From the NCBI GenBank assembly GCA_016931965.1, contig JAFGDT010000110.1, positions 1-40,376 on the forward strand: DNA of 40,376 bases, read 5' to 3'. The notes below the pieces were generated by a model, which saw only the letters and a list, made by a program, of their open reading frames with translations, searched no databases and was not told where the DNA came from. Positions within the stretch are counted from its first letter, which is position 1. Every line of letters begins with the position of its first letter. Below, one piece after another: positions 27,201-34,765 of this stretch. The stretch comes from a bacterium. GTDB lineage: Bacteria > Zhuqueibacterota > QNDG01 > DSAB01. Both the position numbers and the translations under genes were made by a program.

Positions 27201-27346
27201 TTTGCTTTATAGATGGTCCTTTGTGCTGTTTCGGTTCCAAAATCATTTTCAATGAATGTCGCAATGCCGATTGAAACAGCAAATATCAGAAGCATGATGA
27301 TCATGCTGGGTTTTGACAAAAAAATTGTTTTCAGGATCTGTATCAA
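24218..27346 (-). CDS. ccsBA: Fused cytochrome c biogenesis protein CcsBA (ResB-CcsA)
   Basis: 1042 residues, multi-pass inner-membrane protein that exports heme and attaches it to apocytochromes c (System II). The N-terminal ResB/CcsB part has early membrane helices (about 13-32, 50-65, 80-97) and a large periplasmic domain. A central helix (about 475-495) leads to a second periplasmic region with DVQGRIKPVDTFSREIMHKL. The C-terminal CcsA part has FVSGHAPLSNGYEA (periplasmic His), LHVSVVTASYGF (membrane His), the heme-handling WANESWGRYWGWDPKE (934-949) and LHSYAQG (His1003). All four heme-related landmarks are present. The start is TTG, with AGAGGA five bases upstream and no better ATG. It follows the cytochrome genes by 143 bases in the same direction. 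Confidence 0.93.
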   Translation of the reverse strand: MIQILKTIFLSKPSMIIMLLIFAVSIGIATFIENDFGTETAQRTIYKAKWLEVLLLLLVINLISQIIQHRLWKKGKRLSLIFHSAWIILFMGGGITRYFGVEGFMHIREGGVADRMTTSDAVFQVTLESQDDQQNWEKPLLISEKEVEDFHKTFDLNGEKVAVRYKNFIPYADVSLIDDSLGQTVVLLSVSGGEYAENLIVKESKISRFNDILFALNHHPGDSLPGVLITLKDEELVLSANQPIEITSMKDPVPQSLQAGVEHPLDQYTIYKIGNLRFALKDFLSKGRIQAVPVSSTILDNTSNQFISSLIIEVEFKNQVHEIALFENRGYEMETELLELNESLLEMEYGYRSIPLPFSLQLNDFEITRYPGSDQPSSFTSRVFMVDEERGVERPYAIYMNHILNYRGYRFYQASYDEDERGTILSVNRDPGTPVTYFGYFLLFFALLANLFNPQSRFRKLGKTVKQLQVQKQSLPILLITGISILTSTIPLQAQSDRDRIIAEIGYINKTHAKHFGELMIQDVQGRIKPVDTFSREIMHKLVRADHLLGLNANQVILGMMANERTWQRVPIIPVGHKEIHALLGTDPEQKNLSLLDFFDPESGRFILADPIEAANQKRLVERNNMDKELIKLGEQVQICYMLNRGLLYRFFPAPDDPEQTWTYAQNAITTFPETEAEIIYDMIESYLIAVRQENWVEADEVLSDIKTYQITHGAAIYPTPTKIKAEILFNQLNIFERLMLPYLVMGGILLILAFVQLIKPIPFDIWLRRGFFTLLILGFLIHTSGLGLRWFVSGHAPLSNGYEAIVFASWATVLAGLLFSKKEAIPLATSSILAGVLLFVAHLSWMDPQITNLVPILKSYWLMLHVSVVTASYGFLGLGALLAVFTLLLIILRTEKNGRQIDLSIHLFTQLNERTLTVGLVLVTIGTFLGAIWANESWGRYWGWDPKETWALIIIITYTVVLHLRLIPKIFNLFLYNVAALLAFGSVAMTFWGVNYYLSGLHSYAQGDTVPIPFMLYIILIVITVIIGLAYRKCNRIQKPS

Positions 27347-27366
27347 AATTTCCTCTTTTGCATCAT
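27343..27366 (-). promoter_or_regulatory. Shine-Dalgarno and 7-codon leader ORF at the CcsBA TTG start
   Basis: The minus strand reads ATGATG, then AGAGGA (27351-27356), AAATTTTGATA. AGAGGA is well placed for the TTG at 27346. An overlapping ORF of seven codons (MMQKRKF) stops at TGA (27345-27343), which shares bases with the TTG start, an arrangement that permits translational coupling. Confidence 0.5.
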
Positions 27367-27490
27367 TTTATTGTGAAATGAAAAATGATTCGCTTTACAG
27401 AAATGCTGAACTCCAGAGTCAGAGTTCCTACGGAGGATTAAAAATACTGTGAATTTGAATGCCGAGTCAGAAACGGTTCAGGAATGGAAT

Positions 27491-28693
27491 TTAGAATCCG
27501 CCAACCAGTCCAAAAACAAGTCGGTTCCTTGTCCACTCGAGATCCCGTGTATATTCTATGATGAATTTGAGATTTCTCGCAATCAGCACAGTGCCACTGT
27601 ATGTGAGCGTCTTGTATTTCAACTGTTCGACATTCGGTAAAAGATAACCGTCGAGATCGGAATCGATCTGGTTGTAAAGACAGGCCAGGAAAACGCGGGA
27701 TCTGTCACGTTGAGGTGAAATAACCAGCTCAACCACGATTCCCTTTGTTTCACAATCCTCTACGGTTCCGTCGAAAAGCGGATTGGTGTCTTTTCGAACA
27801 AGATATTGGGCTGTGATTTCAAACGGACCGATCGATGTATTCAAATCGGGACCCCAGTAGGTGAGCTTGTTCTGTTCCGTACCACTCAGTGTGTTTTCTT
27901 TGCCGATATAGTAAAATCCTCCGACACTGAAAAGTCCACCGACAGATTGATTGATCCGAATTCCAAAGTTTTTGTTGTTGTCGTCATCAAATTTGTCGTT
28001 CTCGTCGGCTTCCCTCTTCCCGTTGCCGTTGACCATCAGACCGACCATTTCGGTTCCCGTTTTTTCAATCCCGTAGACGAGCATGATACCCCTGTCATAG
28101 GTGAGATTGGTTCGCGATAAACCGATCTTCTTTTTATAGATGTGATAATCCTCAAATGTCAGTCTCAATTCCCGTTTCATCAGCGGGTCGGAAGTCTGGA
28201 ACTGTCCCACCATGATGTCCAGTTCCGATCCGAAGAGGTTGTTAAAATGGATATAAGCGTCTTCGATTCCCGCCACTTCACCCCGTTCCGACATATAAAA
28301 ATAAAAATAGTATCCGATGTTTTTGTAGAGCGTGCCACCGGACAGCAATTTCAGTCCCCAGGGGATTTGCAGGTCTTTGTCGACATCTGTATCTTCGTCG
28401 TAAAGTGTATAAGCATCAAAACGCACACCCACAGGAAACTCCCTGTTGAGCCAGAGCATATCGTCGCCGGCAGTCACATAATCCCGCTCCTGTTCCTCTT
28501 CTATAAGAATCATGCCATTGCCAGCGAACTCTTCTCCATATTCTTTGAGCTTGGGAAAAGGTGCATGACACGTGCTGCAGGAAATGCGATACCGTCTGGC
28601 AAAAGCGGGTATGGCTTGAACAGAATGAAATATGCCGTCCATAGAGATGAGTATAATAATGATAAAAAAAAGTAAATGTTTTCGATGTTTCAT
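27491..28693 (-). CDS. Outer-membrane beta-barrel with N-terminal CxxCH heme motif
   Basis: 400 residues. A signal peptide (charged KHRKH, then a long hydrophobic run) ends near SVQA (27). Immediately after it lies CSTCH (Cys39, Cys42, His43), a single c-type heme site, in the context RISCSTCHAPFPKLKEYG. The rest consists of alternating amphipathic strands (for example YYFYFYMSERG, LDIMVGQFQTSD, GIMLVYGIEK, NFGIRINQSVGG, FIIEYTRDLEW) and ends in Gly-Gly-Phe, as expected for an outer-membrane barrel of about 14-18 strands. Related CxxCH-barrels occur near electron-transfer genes of metal-reducing bacteria, as far as I recall. The ATG at 28693 follows GAGGAGG by eight bases; longer in-frame starts are rejected. 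It starts 25 bases after the cytochrome stop. Confidence 0.8.
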   Translation of the reverse strand: MKHRKHLLFFIIIILISMDGIFHSVQAIPAFARRYRISCSTCHAPFPKLKEYGEEFAGNGMILIEEEQERDYVTAGDDMLWLNREFPVGVRFDAYTLYDEDTDVDKDLQIPWGLKLLSGGTLYKNIGYYFYFYMSERGEVAGIEDAYIHFNNLFGSELDIMVGQFQTSDPLMKRELRLTFEDYHIYKKKIGLSRTNLTYDRGIMLVYGIEKTGTEMVGLMVNGNGKREADENDKFDDDNNKNFGIRINQSVGGLFSVGGFYYIGKENTLSGTEQNKLTYWGPDLNTSIGPFEITAQYLVRKDTNPLFDGTVEDCETKGIVVELVISPQRDRSRVFLACLYNQIDSDLDGYLLPNVEQLKYKTLTYSGTVLIARNLKFIIEYTRDLEWTRNRLVFGLVGGF

Positions 28694-28718
28694 ACGGGTA
28701 AACCTCCTCATTCTGGAT

Positions 28719-30065
28719 CTAATCAATCACTTCGATCCATGTATTGGCTTTGTTGATGAGTATAACCTCGCTCTCTTCATCAGGAACACCCAAAAAATCG
28801 GCTACCGGTTTCACGAGTTTCTGATAGTTGAGGCGCGCTTCGAAAGTTACCATGCCAAAAGCAATATCCTTGGGGAGTTCCCACGTAAATGTCTCGATTT
28901 TGGTTTCACGGGGTGCCAATCGGTAGTCGACACCCAAGGATTCGGTATTCCACTGCATGATCGTCATGCGGCCTTCTGGATCCAGGTAAGGCATCCGGAA
29001 AATGCGATCTCCTACCGGAACGCCGTCTCTCTGCACACCGGCGAATGAATCGATTCCCTTCGGTAATCCCATGTCCTGATAGGCCAACTCATCACTGGCA
29101 ATCGTATAGGCTTCACCCTCAAAACCTTTGGGATCCACAGGCAGGTGATAGACTTTGCCTTCACTGTCCGTGGCATTGACGTCCAGCCAGACGATTCGGT
29201 CTTCAACCGATCCTGTCGGAATTTTATGTCCCGCCTTGGCATTGAAGAGCTGAACACTTAAAACCACCACCTCGTCATAAAAAACTTCCCGTTCGTCCGG
29301 ATGCATCCTAAGTTCAACAGCACCTCCCACCTTTCCCGGATCATGTGCGCCGTGGAAGAGATGCTGAGCCACCATGTCTTCTTCACTCATCTTCGCATTT
29401 TTGCCGAGAGCTTTGGGCATGTGGCAGTTGAAACAGAGGACACCTTCCTGAGAATAAGGCCCCTCTTTCCACTCGAGCTGGGTCGATTTGACCCAGATTC
29501 CAAATGGATTTTTTTCGTTGTGACAGTTGGCGCAGAGCTCCGTCTGCTCAAAAAGAGCCAGGTATTCCGTATCATGATGGGGAGAACTGAGACCCGGTTT
29601 TGCCCCGTATTTTGTCTCTCCCGGACTGGATATATAGCTGAAATTATGGGGAGGATCTTCGCCCACACCCACAATGGTGTGACAGACCTCACAGCTTACG
29701 CCTTCATTGGCACGCGATCCCTCTTCCGGCCGTGGCGGTGTGACGTCCCCTGCAAGATAAGCCAAGGGAGTATGGCATCCATTGCATCCATCGACCACAC
29801 CCCGCAGTTCGGGGACCTTTTCGGCATGCGCCACAGCAAGGTCGAAATATTCGATCTCGTCCCAATGATGGGTATAGGATTGGGACATCATCGCCTGTGT
29901 CCACTGCTGGTAGATGTCGGTGTGGCAGCTTTTGCAGACTTCCGGTTTTTCGTATTGGTCGTATTTTTTGGAACCCAGTGCCGCTTCTCCAAATGGCAGA
30001 TCCTGGGATAAGGTCACCGTTGTAACAGATAGGATCATCATGGGTGTCAGAAAAAATCTGAGCAT
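28719..30065 (-). CDS. Exported pentaheme cytochrome c
   Basis: 448 residues. A signal peptide ends near TLSQ (residue 20). Five CxxCH motifs bind c-type heme: CKSCH (44-48), CNGCH (94-98), CEVCH (125-129), CANCH (178-182) and CFNCH (211-215), in a layout close to cytochrome c554-type multiheme proteins. Extra His residues (HHWDE, HHDTEY, HGAHDPG) could serve as distal ligands. The second half (about 240-448) has no heme motif and is beta-rich (VVVLSVQLFNAKAGHKIPTG, ETFTWELPKDIAFGMVTFEARL), possibly a binding domain. GGGAGGAAACC precedes the ATG at 30065; a 55-codon upstream extension was rejected. It lies between two barrels and upstream of CcsBA, fitting an electron-transfer unit. Confidence 0.9.
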   Translation of the reverse strand: MLRFFLTPMMILSVTTVTLSQDLPFGEAALGSKKYDQYEKPEVCKSCHTDIYQQWTQAMMSQSYTHHWDEIEYFDLAVAHAEKVPELRGVVDGCNGCHTPLAYLAGDVTPPRPEEGSRANEGVSCEVCHTIVGVGEDPPHNFSYISSPGETKYGAKPGLSSPHHDTEYLALFEQTELCANCHNEKNPFGIWVKSTQLEWKEGPYSQEGVLCFNCHMPKALGKNAKMSEEDMVAQHLFHGAHDPGKVGGAVELRMHPDEREVFYDEVVVLSVQLFNAKAGHKIPTGSVEDRIVWLDVNATDSEGKVYHLPVDPKGFEGEAYTIASDELAYQDMGLPKGIDSFAGVQRDGVPVGDRIFRMPYLDPEGRMTIMQWNTESLGVDYRLAPRETKIETFTWELPKDIAFGMVTFEARLNYQKLVKPVADFLGVPDEESEVILINKANTWIEVID

Positions 30066-30142
30066 GGTTTCCTCCCACAAAACAGTTTTGTCTATTTTAA
30101 TTAATCGGTGAGAAAAAGTCAAGGGAAATAGACTGAATATCA

Positions 30143-30949
30143 TTAAAAAACAAAACAGATGCCGGCGATGTGGTATTGATTCTTTCCAATGACCAGTTCC
30201 ATGTATTTGAACCGGTATGAAATGCCCCATCTTCTGCTGAGATAGAGATTGGTCATTAGTGAGATATCGTTCAATGTTTGATCGGCGTTGAGATCGAATT
30301 TCCTATGAAATTTAAACTGGATTTCGAGGAAATGATAGAGAGTGGATTTGAATGCAATACCGGCAAGGGCATAGTGATTATTTTTATTCTGTGTCTCTGC
30401 AACGACCACCTCCGGCATATAGGGATTCATCGGAGGTATTGTAAAGGAGAGATCCATATTCAGATCATCCCGCTGGTACCCCAGCCAGAGCAATCCCGAA
30501 TTTTCAATTCCCGAAGAGGTTTTATCGAAATACCTTCCGATTCTGAAATAATAGGTGTAAATCTCGTTTTTCATTTTAAAATGGGTCAGGTTTTGGATGA
30601 TGGAGGCATCTGTGTGAATGTTGATTAAATCAAATCCGATGCCTGCAACATATCTTCCCTGTTGTGTATTTTTGAAATAGAGATCTAATATAAGATGGTT
30701 TCCGAGGAGCGTAGAGTAATTGATATCTTTTGAATGGTAAAGGAAGAAATTCCATTGGTATTTTTTCGGATTGACCCATTGGAAATAGAGCCCTTTGAAC
30801 AGTGAATTGTCATCCAGATTCTGATCCATCTGCTCAACGGCAAGTTGGTTGTGAATCGTACCGAAATAAGGTACAAGGATACGTATCTCTTGTGCTGACG
30901 CATTGAAACAGAGCAGCATGATGACAAGGATGATAGGGGAAGATTTCAT
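30143..30949 (-). CDS. Outer-membrane beta-barrel protein of unknown function
   Basis: 268 residues. A signal peptide ends at NASAQ (residue 19). The rest shows alternating strands typical of an outer-membrane barrel (KGLYFQWVNP, QWNFFLYHSKD, HLILDLYFKN, IYTYYFRIGRYFD, YHFLEIQFKFHRKF, ISLMTNLYLSRRWGISYRF) and finishes with Phe-Val-Phe, the usual barrel C-terminal signature. I do not recognise a family. It is the first gene of the cytochrome operon, 77 bases before the pentaheme cytochrome gene, so it could be a companion porin for that protein. TGAGGAG precedes the ATG at 30949, and a 41-codon upstream extension lacks a signal and was rejected. Confidence 0.75.
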   Translation of the reverse strand: MKSSPIILVIMLLCFNASAQEIRILVPYFGTIHNQLAVEQMDQNLDDNSLFKGLYFQWVNPKKYQWNFFLYHSKDINYSTLLGNHLILDLYFKNTQQGRYVAGIGFDLINIHTDASIIQNLTHFKMKNEIYTYYFRIGRYFDKTSSGIENSGLLWLGYQRDDLNMDLSFTIPPMNPYMPEVVVAETQNKNNHYALAGIAFKSTLYHFLEIQFKFHRKFDLNADQTLNDISLMTNLYLSRRWGISYRFKYMELVIGKNQYHIAGICFVF

Positions 30950-30973
30950 GTTTCTCCTCATGAATTGTAAGAT

Positions 30974-31002
30974 TTTGTATCCAATTAAATAAAATTTGTC
31001 AA
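30974..31002 (-). promoter_or_regulatory. Promoter of the cytochrome/barrel operon
   Basis: On the minus strand, TTGACA (30997-31002) and TACAAA (30974-30979) are spaced by 17 bases, about 25 bases before the barrel start codon. The -35 is consensus; the -10 matches 4 of 6. Confidence 0.5.
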
Positions 31003-31117
31003 CAATATCAAGAAATATTTTGAGTATCTGAAGTTTGGATGGCTGTCTTGATGGATACGGTTCAAAGATCAAATGAAGTTGATTTTTTCATGTTGTTTCG
31101 AAAAAGTTTTTTATGCC

Positions 31118-31146
31118 TTGACAAATTTGTTTAATTCTCCTATTAT
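31118..31146 (+). promoter_or_regulatory. Promoter of the TonB-dependent receptor gene
   Basis: TTGACA (31118-31123), a 17-base spacer, then TATTAT (31141-31146). It is close to the sigma-70 consensus. A 10-base palindrome ACAAATTTGT (31121-31130) overlaps the -35 box and could be an operator. The leader before the ATG at 31253 is about 100 bases. Confidence 0.65.
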
Positions 31147-31252
31147 TATAAAAAGCAAAATGAACATCTAAGATCTCTTTTACTCAATATCTATTAGCAA
31201 GCCGGATATTATCAATTTTCAAAAATGATTTAAAATCATAGGAGGGATGGAT

Positions 31253-33688
31253 ATGAAAAATGATTTGAAGAAATCGCATTGCATTTTCCTGTTCAGTCTG
31301 CTTCTGGTGATGTTTTTTATCCTGAATAATCTGTATGCTCAGGGGAATACGATGACCATCACACAGGAGGAACTGCAGCAACTGCCGGTACAGCGGAACG
31401 TGTCCGATGTATTGAATTTGATGCCCGGTGTGAATACAATCGGCAATCAAACATTCATGAATGGCAGTTCGGCATTTAATAACAATTATATGATCGATGG
31501 TGTGCCGGTGAATGATCCGTTGCAGACGGATCAGTTTATGGGCCTGCCTTTTGATGCCATTCAAGAAATTCAGGTACAAACCGGCGGAACAGATGCGAGG
31601 TATGGAAGACTGGCACCGGGTGGAGTGGTCAACATCATTACCAAATCGGGAGGTAACAAGTTGTCCGGATCGGCTTCTGTCTATTTCAGCCCCGGTGCAT
31701 TGAGATATGATCTTGATCAGGACACCAAAGACAAAAATCCCATAGTCGTTGGGGATTATTTTGGTTCTTCTTCTGAATATGGTTTTACATTGGGGGGTCC
31801 TATTATGAAGGATAAACTCTGGTTTTACGGGAGTGGAAGTGTTAAACAAGGATCCACGCAAACGCTTTTCCAGGATGAAATACCCCAAGATTATATGGAT
31901 TTTTCCTCTGGTCTCAAATTAAACTACCAACCCAACATACAGAATCAATTTGAGCTCTCTTACAATTACAATAACTATCATTATAATTGGGAGGAGGATT
32001 ATATGGGATATCATCATTTCGATAATGATGGTTATCCCCGATATATGATCAGAGGGAATTATCATCGGATATGTGATGATGGGTGGGAAAGCAATTTTCA
32101 GACTTCTTTTTCGCAATTTAATCGCAACTATGAAACGGGTTATAATCCATCTGGCACATCGTCTGGATTGTATGGATATGATTACACAAAAGATAAAACC
32201 GCCCGGTCATTCGATGCGCATGTTGATGTGCTGGCACCACCCTTTTTCTGCGGCGATTGCCAGCATCAACTGGGTATGGGGATTGGATATCAGGCCACCT
32301 GTTTGGATAGAATGATCGAATCGTATGAGCGTCATGGAAATATATATACCGAACCTGATTATGAGTATATTGACACATGGCAGTATTGGAAGAATTACGA
32401 TCACAGTGCAAAAATGCGTGATATATCCATGTACATACAGGACACCATAACGTTCGGCAAATTAACCGCTGGTTGTGGAATCCGGTATGATAAGGAGACC
32501 TTTTACTGGGAGGGCGATACAGTCAAAAACAAAGCAATCAAAGATAAAACGGTATACAACTGGAATCTGATCAGTCCCCGTGTAAGCATGACGTATGATA
32601 TCACTGGCGACGGTAAAAATGTGGTCCAATTGAATGCCGGGCGTTATTATCAGAACAACCAGTATGGGTATTTTGAAGAAGCTCATCCAGCGGGAAGTTC
32701 TGTTGCTGAGCGGTATACTGCTCAAATTAATGGGGAGATAATAGGAGATTCAGACACCACATTTTTCTATCCGCCACTCTCCACATTTGGATATGACGGG
32801 TACGAACTGAAAGCACCCTATATGGATGAAATCACAATTGGACTCCAAAGGCAAATGACGGAAGACTGGTCTTTGGGTATTCGATACACCAAAAGCTGGG
32901 AACGGAATTTGATTCAAACGGTTGATATGAGCATACTTGATTGGGATGCGTTTATCAATGACAATAAGCTGGAGTGGACGGATTACCAGTCTGTTGATAT
33001 TACCAATCCGTATGACAATCAACCGATGGTTGTGTTTCAGGATACAACTTTAGACCGAATACCTATGTATACGATTGTCAATCCGCCGGGAGCGAAGCGG
33101 GATTATGATGCCATTGAATTGACTATTAATAAGGCCTATTCTCATGGTTGGTCGATGATGGCATCCTACACCTACTGCAAATCCCGCGGATTGGTGTCCA
33201 CTTCGGATTATGAGGAAAATTATGGTCTGTCGTCTCTCTATCAGAATCCCAATGCACAGATCAATGCAGACGGCTTGTTTGATTATGCCTTCCCCCATCA
33301 GATCAAGGTACATGGTACATACGACGGTCCTTATGGTGTTCAAATTGGGGGTAGTGCCAAAATATTTTCAGGTAATCCCTATGCACATCAGTTATCGTCT
33401 GTTTATCCACCCCTGAGCGATTTACCGGATGGGTATGGTCATATTTATGCTGAAAAACGGGGTGACTCACGGCTTCCGGCTTTCTGGATGCTGAACCTGG
33501 GTCTGGAAAAATCATTCAGAGTGACGGATACTACAACAGCCACGATTTTCGTGGATGGTTATAATATCACCAATAATGAGGTCAAATTAAGGGTGAATCC
33601 GGTTGTCGGTTCACCGGGTGAGAATGAAGATATTCAACGTATTTTAAATCCCGGATTATTTCAGTTTGGTGTGCGTGTGTCGTTTTGA
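31253..33688 (+). CDS. TonB-dependent receptor (Oar-type, no N-terminal extension)
   Basis: 811 residues. A signal peptide ends near NNLYAQ (29) and the plug begins at once: LQQLPVQRNVSDVLNLMPGV, FNNNYMIDGVPVND, IQEIQVQTGGTDARYGRLAP and GGVVNIITKSGGNKLSGS, the classical plug and first barrel strand. The barrel follows (WFYGSGSVKQG, YTAQINGEI, LGIRYTKSWERN, YDAIELTINKAYSHGW, MLNLGLEKSF) and ends FQFGVRVSF with a terminal Phe. There is no CarboxypepD-like N-terminal domain or SusD partner, so this is probably not a SusC glycan importer. The ATG at 31253 has GGAGGG six bases upstream; the ATG at 31247 is too close to it. The imported substrate is unknown. Confidence 0.9.
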   Translation: MKNDLKKSHCIFLFSLLLVMFFILNNLYAQGNTMTITQEELQQLPVQRNVSDVLNLMPGVNTIGNQTFMNGSSAFNNNYMIDGVPVNDPLQTDQFMGLPFDAIQEIQVQTGGTDARYGRLAPGGVVNIITKSGGNKLSGSASVYFSPGALRYDLDQDTKDKNPIVVGDYFGSSSEYGFTLGGPIMKDKLWFYGSGSVKQGSTQTLFQDEIPQDYMDFSSGLKLNYQPNIQNQFELSYNYNNYHYNWEEDYMGYHHFDNDGYPRYMIRGNYHRICDDGWESNFQTSFSQFNRNYETGYNPSGTSSGLYGYDYTKDKTARSFDAHVDVLAPPFFCGDCQHQLGMGIGYQATCLDRMIESYERHGNIYTEPDYEYIDTWQYWKNYDHSAKMRDISMYIQDTITFGKLTAGCGIRYDKETFYWEGDTVKNKAIKDKTVYNWNLISPRVSMTYDITGDGKNVVQLNAGRYYQNNQYGYFEEAHPAGSSVAERYTAQINGEIIGDSDTTFFYPPLSTFGYDGYELKAPYMDEITIGLQRQMTEDWSLGIRYTKSWERNLIQTVDMSILDWDAFINDNKLEWTDYQSVDITNPYDNQPMVVFQDTTLDRIPMYTIVNPPGAKRDYDAIELTINKAYSHGWSMMASYTYCKSRGLVSTSDYEENYGLSSLYQNPNAQINADGLFDYAFPHQIKVHGTYDGPYGVQIGGSAKIFSGNPYAHQLSSVYPPLSDLPDGYGHIYAEKRGDSRLPAFWMLNLGLEKSFRVTDTTTATIFVDGYNITNNEVKLRVNPVVGSPGENEDIQRILNPGLFQFGVRVSF

Positions 33689-33701
33689 TTGGTGCTGAAT
33701 A

Positions 33702-33900
33702 GGCACCCACGCAGAGCGTAGGTGCCAGAAACTTAATAAGATATTAAAAGCTCCGGAATTTTTCGGAGCTTTTTTGTCTGAACCGGGATTTTCAGGATTA
33801 TGGGATTAACAGGATTTGGTAATTTGTCTTTTCCTGTGAAAGCAGGAATCAGAAATGAGGGAAAAGGTGGATTCCCGATCAACACACTGCGGGAATGACA
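33702..33900. repeat. Composite intergenic repeat, copy 1 (29-nt hairpin, REP-like units)
   Basis: Starts with a 29-nt sequence (33702-33730) whose ggcacc...ggtgcc arms fold into a hairpin; an identical copy lies at 34896-34924. After the terminator and a gggattttcaggattatggg-type unit come the units tcctgtgaaagcaggaatc and ggattcccg...cgggaatgaca, in the same order as in copy 2. Non-coding. Confidence 0.6.
33746..33775 (+). terminator. Rho-independent terminator after the TonB receptor gene
   Basis: aaaagctccg (33746-33755) pairs with cggagctttt (33764-33773), loop 8 bases, followed by a run of T to 33775. Read on the minus strand it also has a T-rich end, so it can stop the convergent NIPSNAP transcript as well. 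Confidence 0.85.
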
Positions 33901-33985
33901 TACAGGAAAACTCGGTAATGCTTTAATCCCATCAATCCTCCTTCAGACATTTTAACGAACGGATACACCTGTAAAATACGGATCT

Positions 33986-34765
33986 TTACATCTGGGAACA
34001 GGAAGCCGGTGTTAAGATAATATCGATAATTGCTGATACAGTATCCGCGTAACGTGGATTGGCACGCATAATCTGCCACCCTTCGCTTGAGCTGAAGTTC
34101 TGCCAGTTACGGTCGCGTTCTTCCATGTTTTCGAAACCGAGCATATAGACGAGGTGGGGCATATTGTTACCGGCCAGGGTTTCGGCAAAGAAAATCGGCT
34201 GGAGACCCATTTCATGGAAGAGGGCGATTTCACCGCCTTCATTGAACATTTCGATTTTCAATTTGGCCCTTTGCCGGCTGTGGCTTTCATAGATCCGAAG
34301 TTCGAATATACGGGAAGGTTTTCCCTGAATTTGGACTGGGATTTCCAGTTTGGGCATATAGCTGAATGCACGCATCAGAGATGTGTCATAGCGAAAATAC
34401 AATGGGGAAGAGAGTTCGGTCTCTATGAAATCAGCACCATCCTTTTGATAAACGGGATCTTCGGCAATTTTATCCCATGAGGTTATGAAGGATTCCAGAT
34501 TTTTGTGCGGGATCAATACATAGAGATCCAGACTGTGCGGTCCGTATTGGGGTTTGAATACACCAATTGGTTCAATTCCCAGACGATTGAAAGCCGGAAT
34601 GGCTGCGGTTTCCCAGTATTCTTCGAGTCTGCCCATTTTGGAATTGTTGAGGACCTCGTAACGGATTAATTCATAATAATAACGGTTGTCCTCTTGAGCA
34701 AAACCAGTCGCATTCAAGGCAAAAAGCATGACCATCAGGCATGTTAAAAGGTAATGTTTTTTCAT
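33986..34765 (-). CDS. Exported NIPSNAP-family protein
   Basis: 259 residues. A signal peptide ends near TGFAQ (residue 22). Two NIPSNAP half-domains follow: RYYYELIRYEVLNNSKMGRLEEYW with GIEPIGVFKPQYGPHSLDLYVLIPH, and RIFELRIYESHSRQRAKLKIEMF with MGLQPIFFAETLAGNNMPHLVYMLGFENMEERDRNWQNF. NIPSNAP domains are small ferredoxin-fold (dimeric alpha-beta barrel-like) modules of uncertain role; exported forms are frequent in Planctomycetes and relatives beside sugar genes. The ATG at 34765 is chosen over 34771 because GGAGG then has a seven-base spacing. It stands alone, about 316 bases after the transglutaminase-like gene, with repeats on both sides. Confidence 0.85.
   Translation of the reverse strand: MKKHYLLTCLMVMLFALNATGFAQEDNRYYYELIRYEVLNNSKMGRLEEYWETAAIPAFNRLGIEPIGVFKPQYGPHSLDLYVLIPHKNLESFITSWDKIAEDPVYQKDGADFIETELSSPLYFRYDTSLMRAFSYMPKLEIPVQIQGKPSRIFELRIYESHSRQRAKLKIEMFNEGGEIALFHEMGLQPIFFAETLAGNNMPHLVYMLGFENMEERDRNWQNFSSSEGWQIMRANPRYADTVSAIIDIILTPASCSQM

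Noticed and set aside
27343-27366. Frameshift in CcsBA
   Set aside because: Considered because one extra T would join a leader in frame, but the TTG start has a good Shine-Dalgarno sequence and the rest of the 1042-residue frame is intact. Kept as a finding, not as a pseudogene.
29301-30011. Plus-strand open frame of 236 codons over the pentaheme cytochrome
   Set aside because: Antisense to five CxxCH motifs; no recognisable domain.
30066-30230. Longer N terminus for the pentaheme cytochrome
   Set aside because: It overlaps the upstream barrel gene, has no ribosome binding site and would bury the signal peptide; the ATG at 30065 has GGGAGG in front.
31184-31888. Minus-strand open frame of 234 codons over the TonB receptor start
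   Set aside because: Antisense to a clear signal peptide and plug domain; composition looks like a shadow.
31253-33688. SusC-type glycan importer
   Set aside because: No CarboxypepD-like N-terminal domain, no SusD gene beside it and a length below the usual SusC size.
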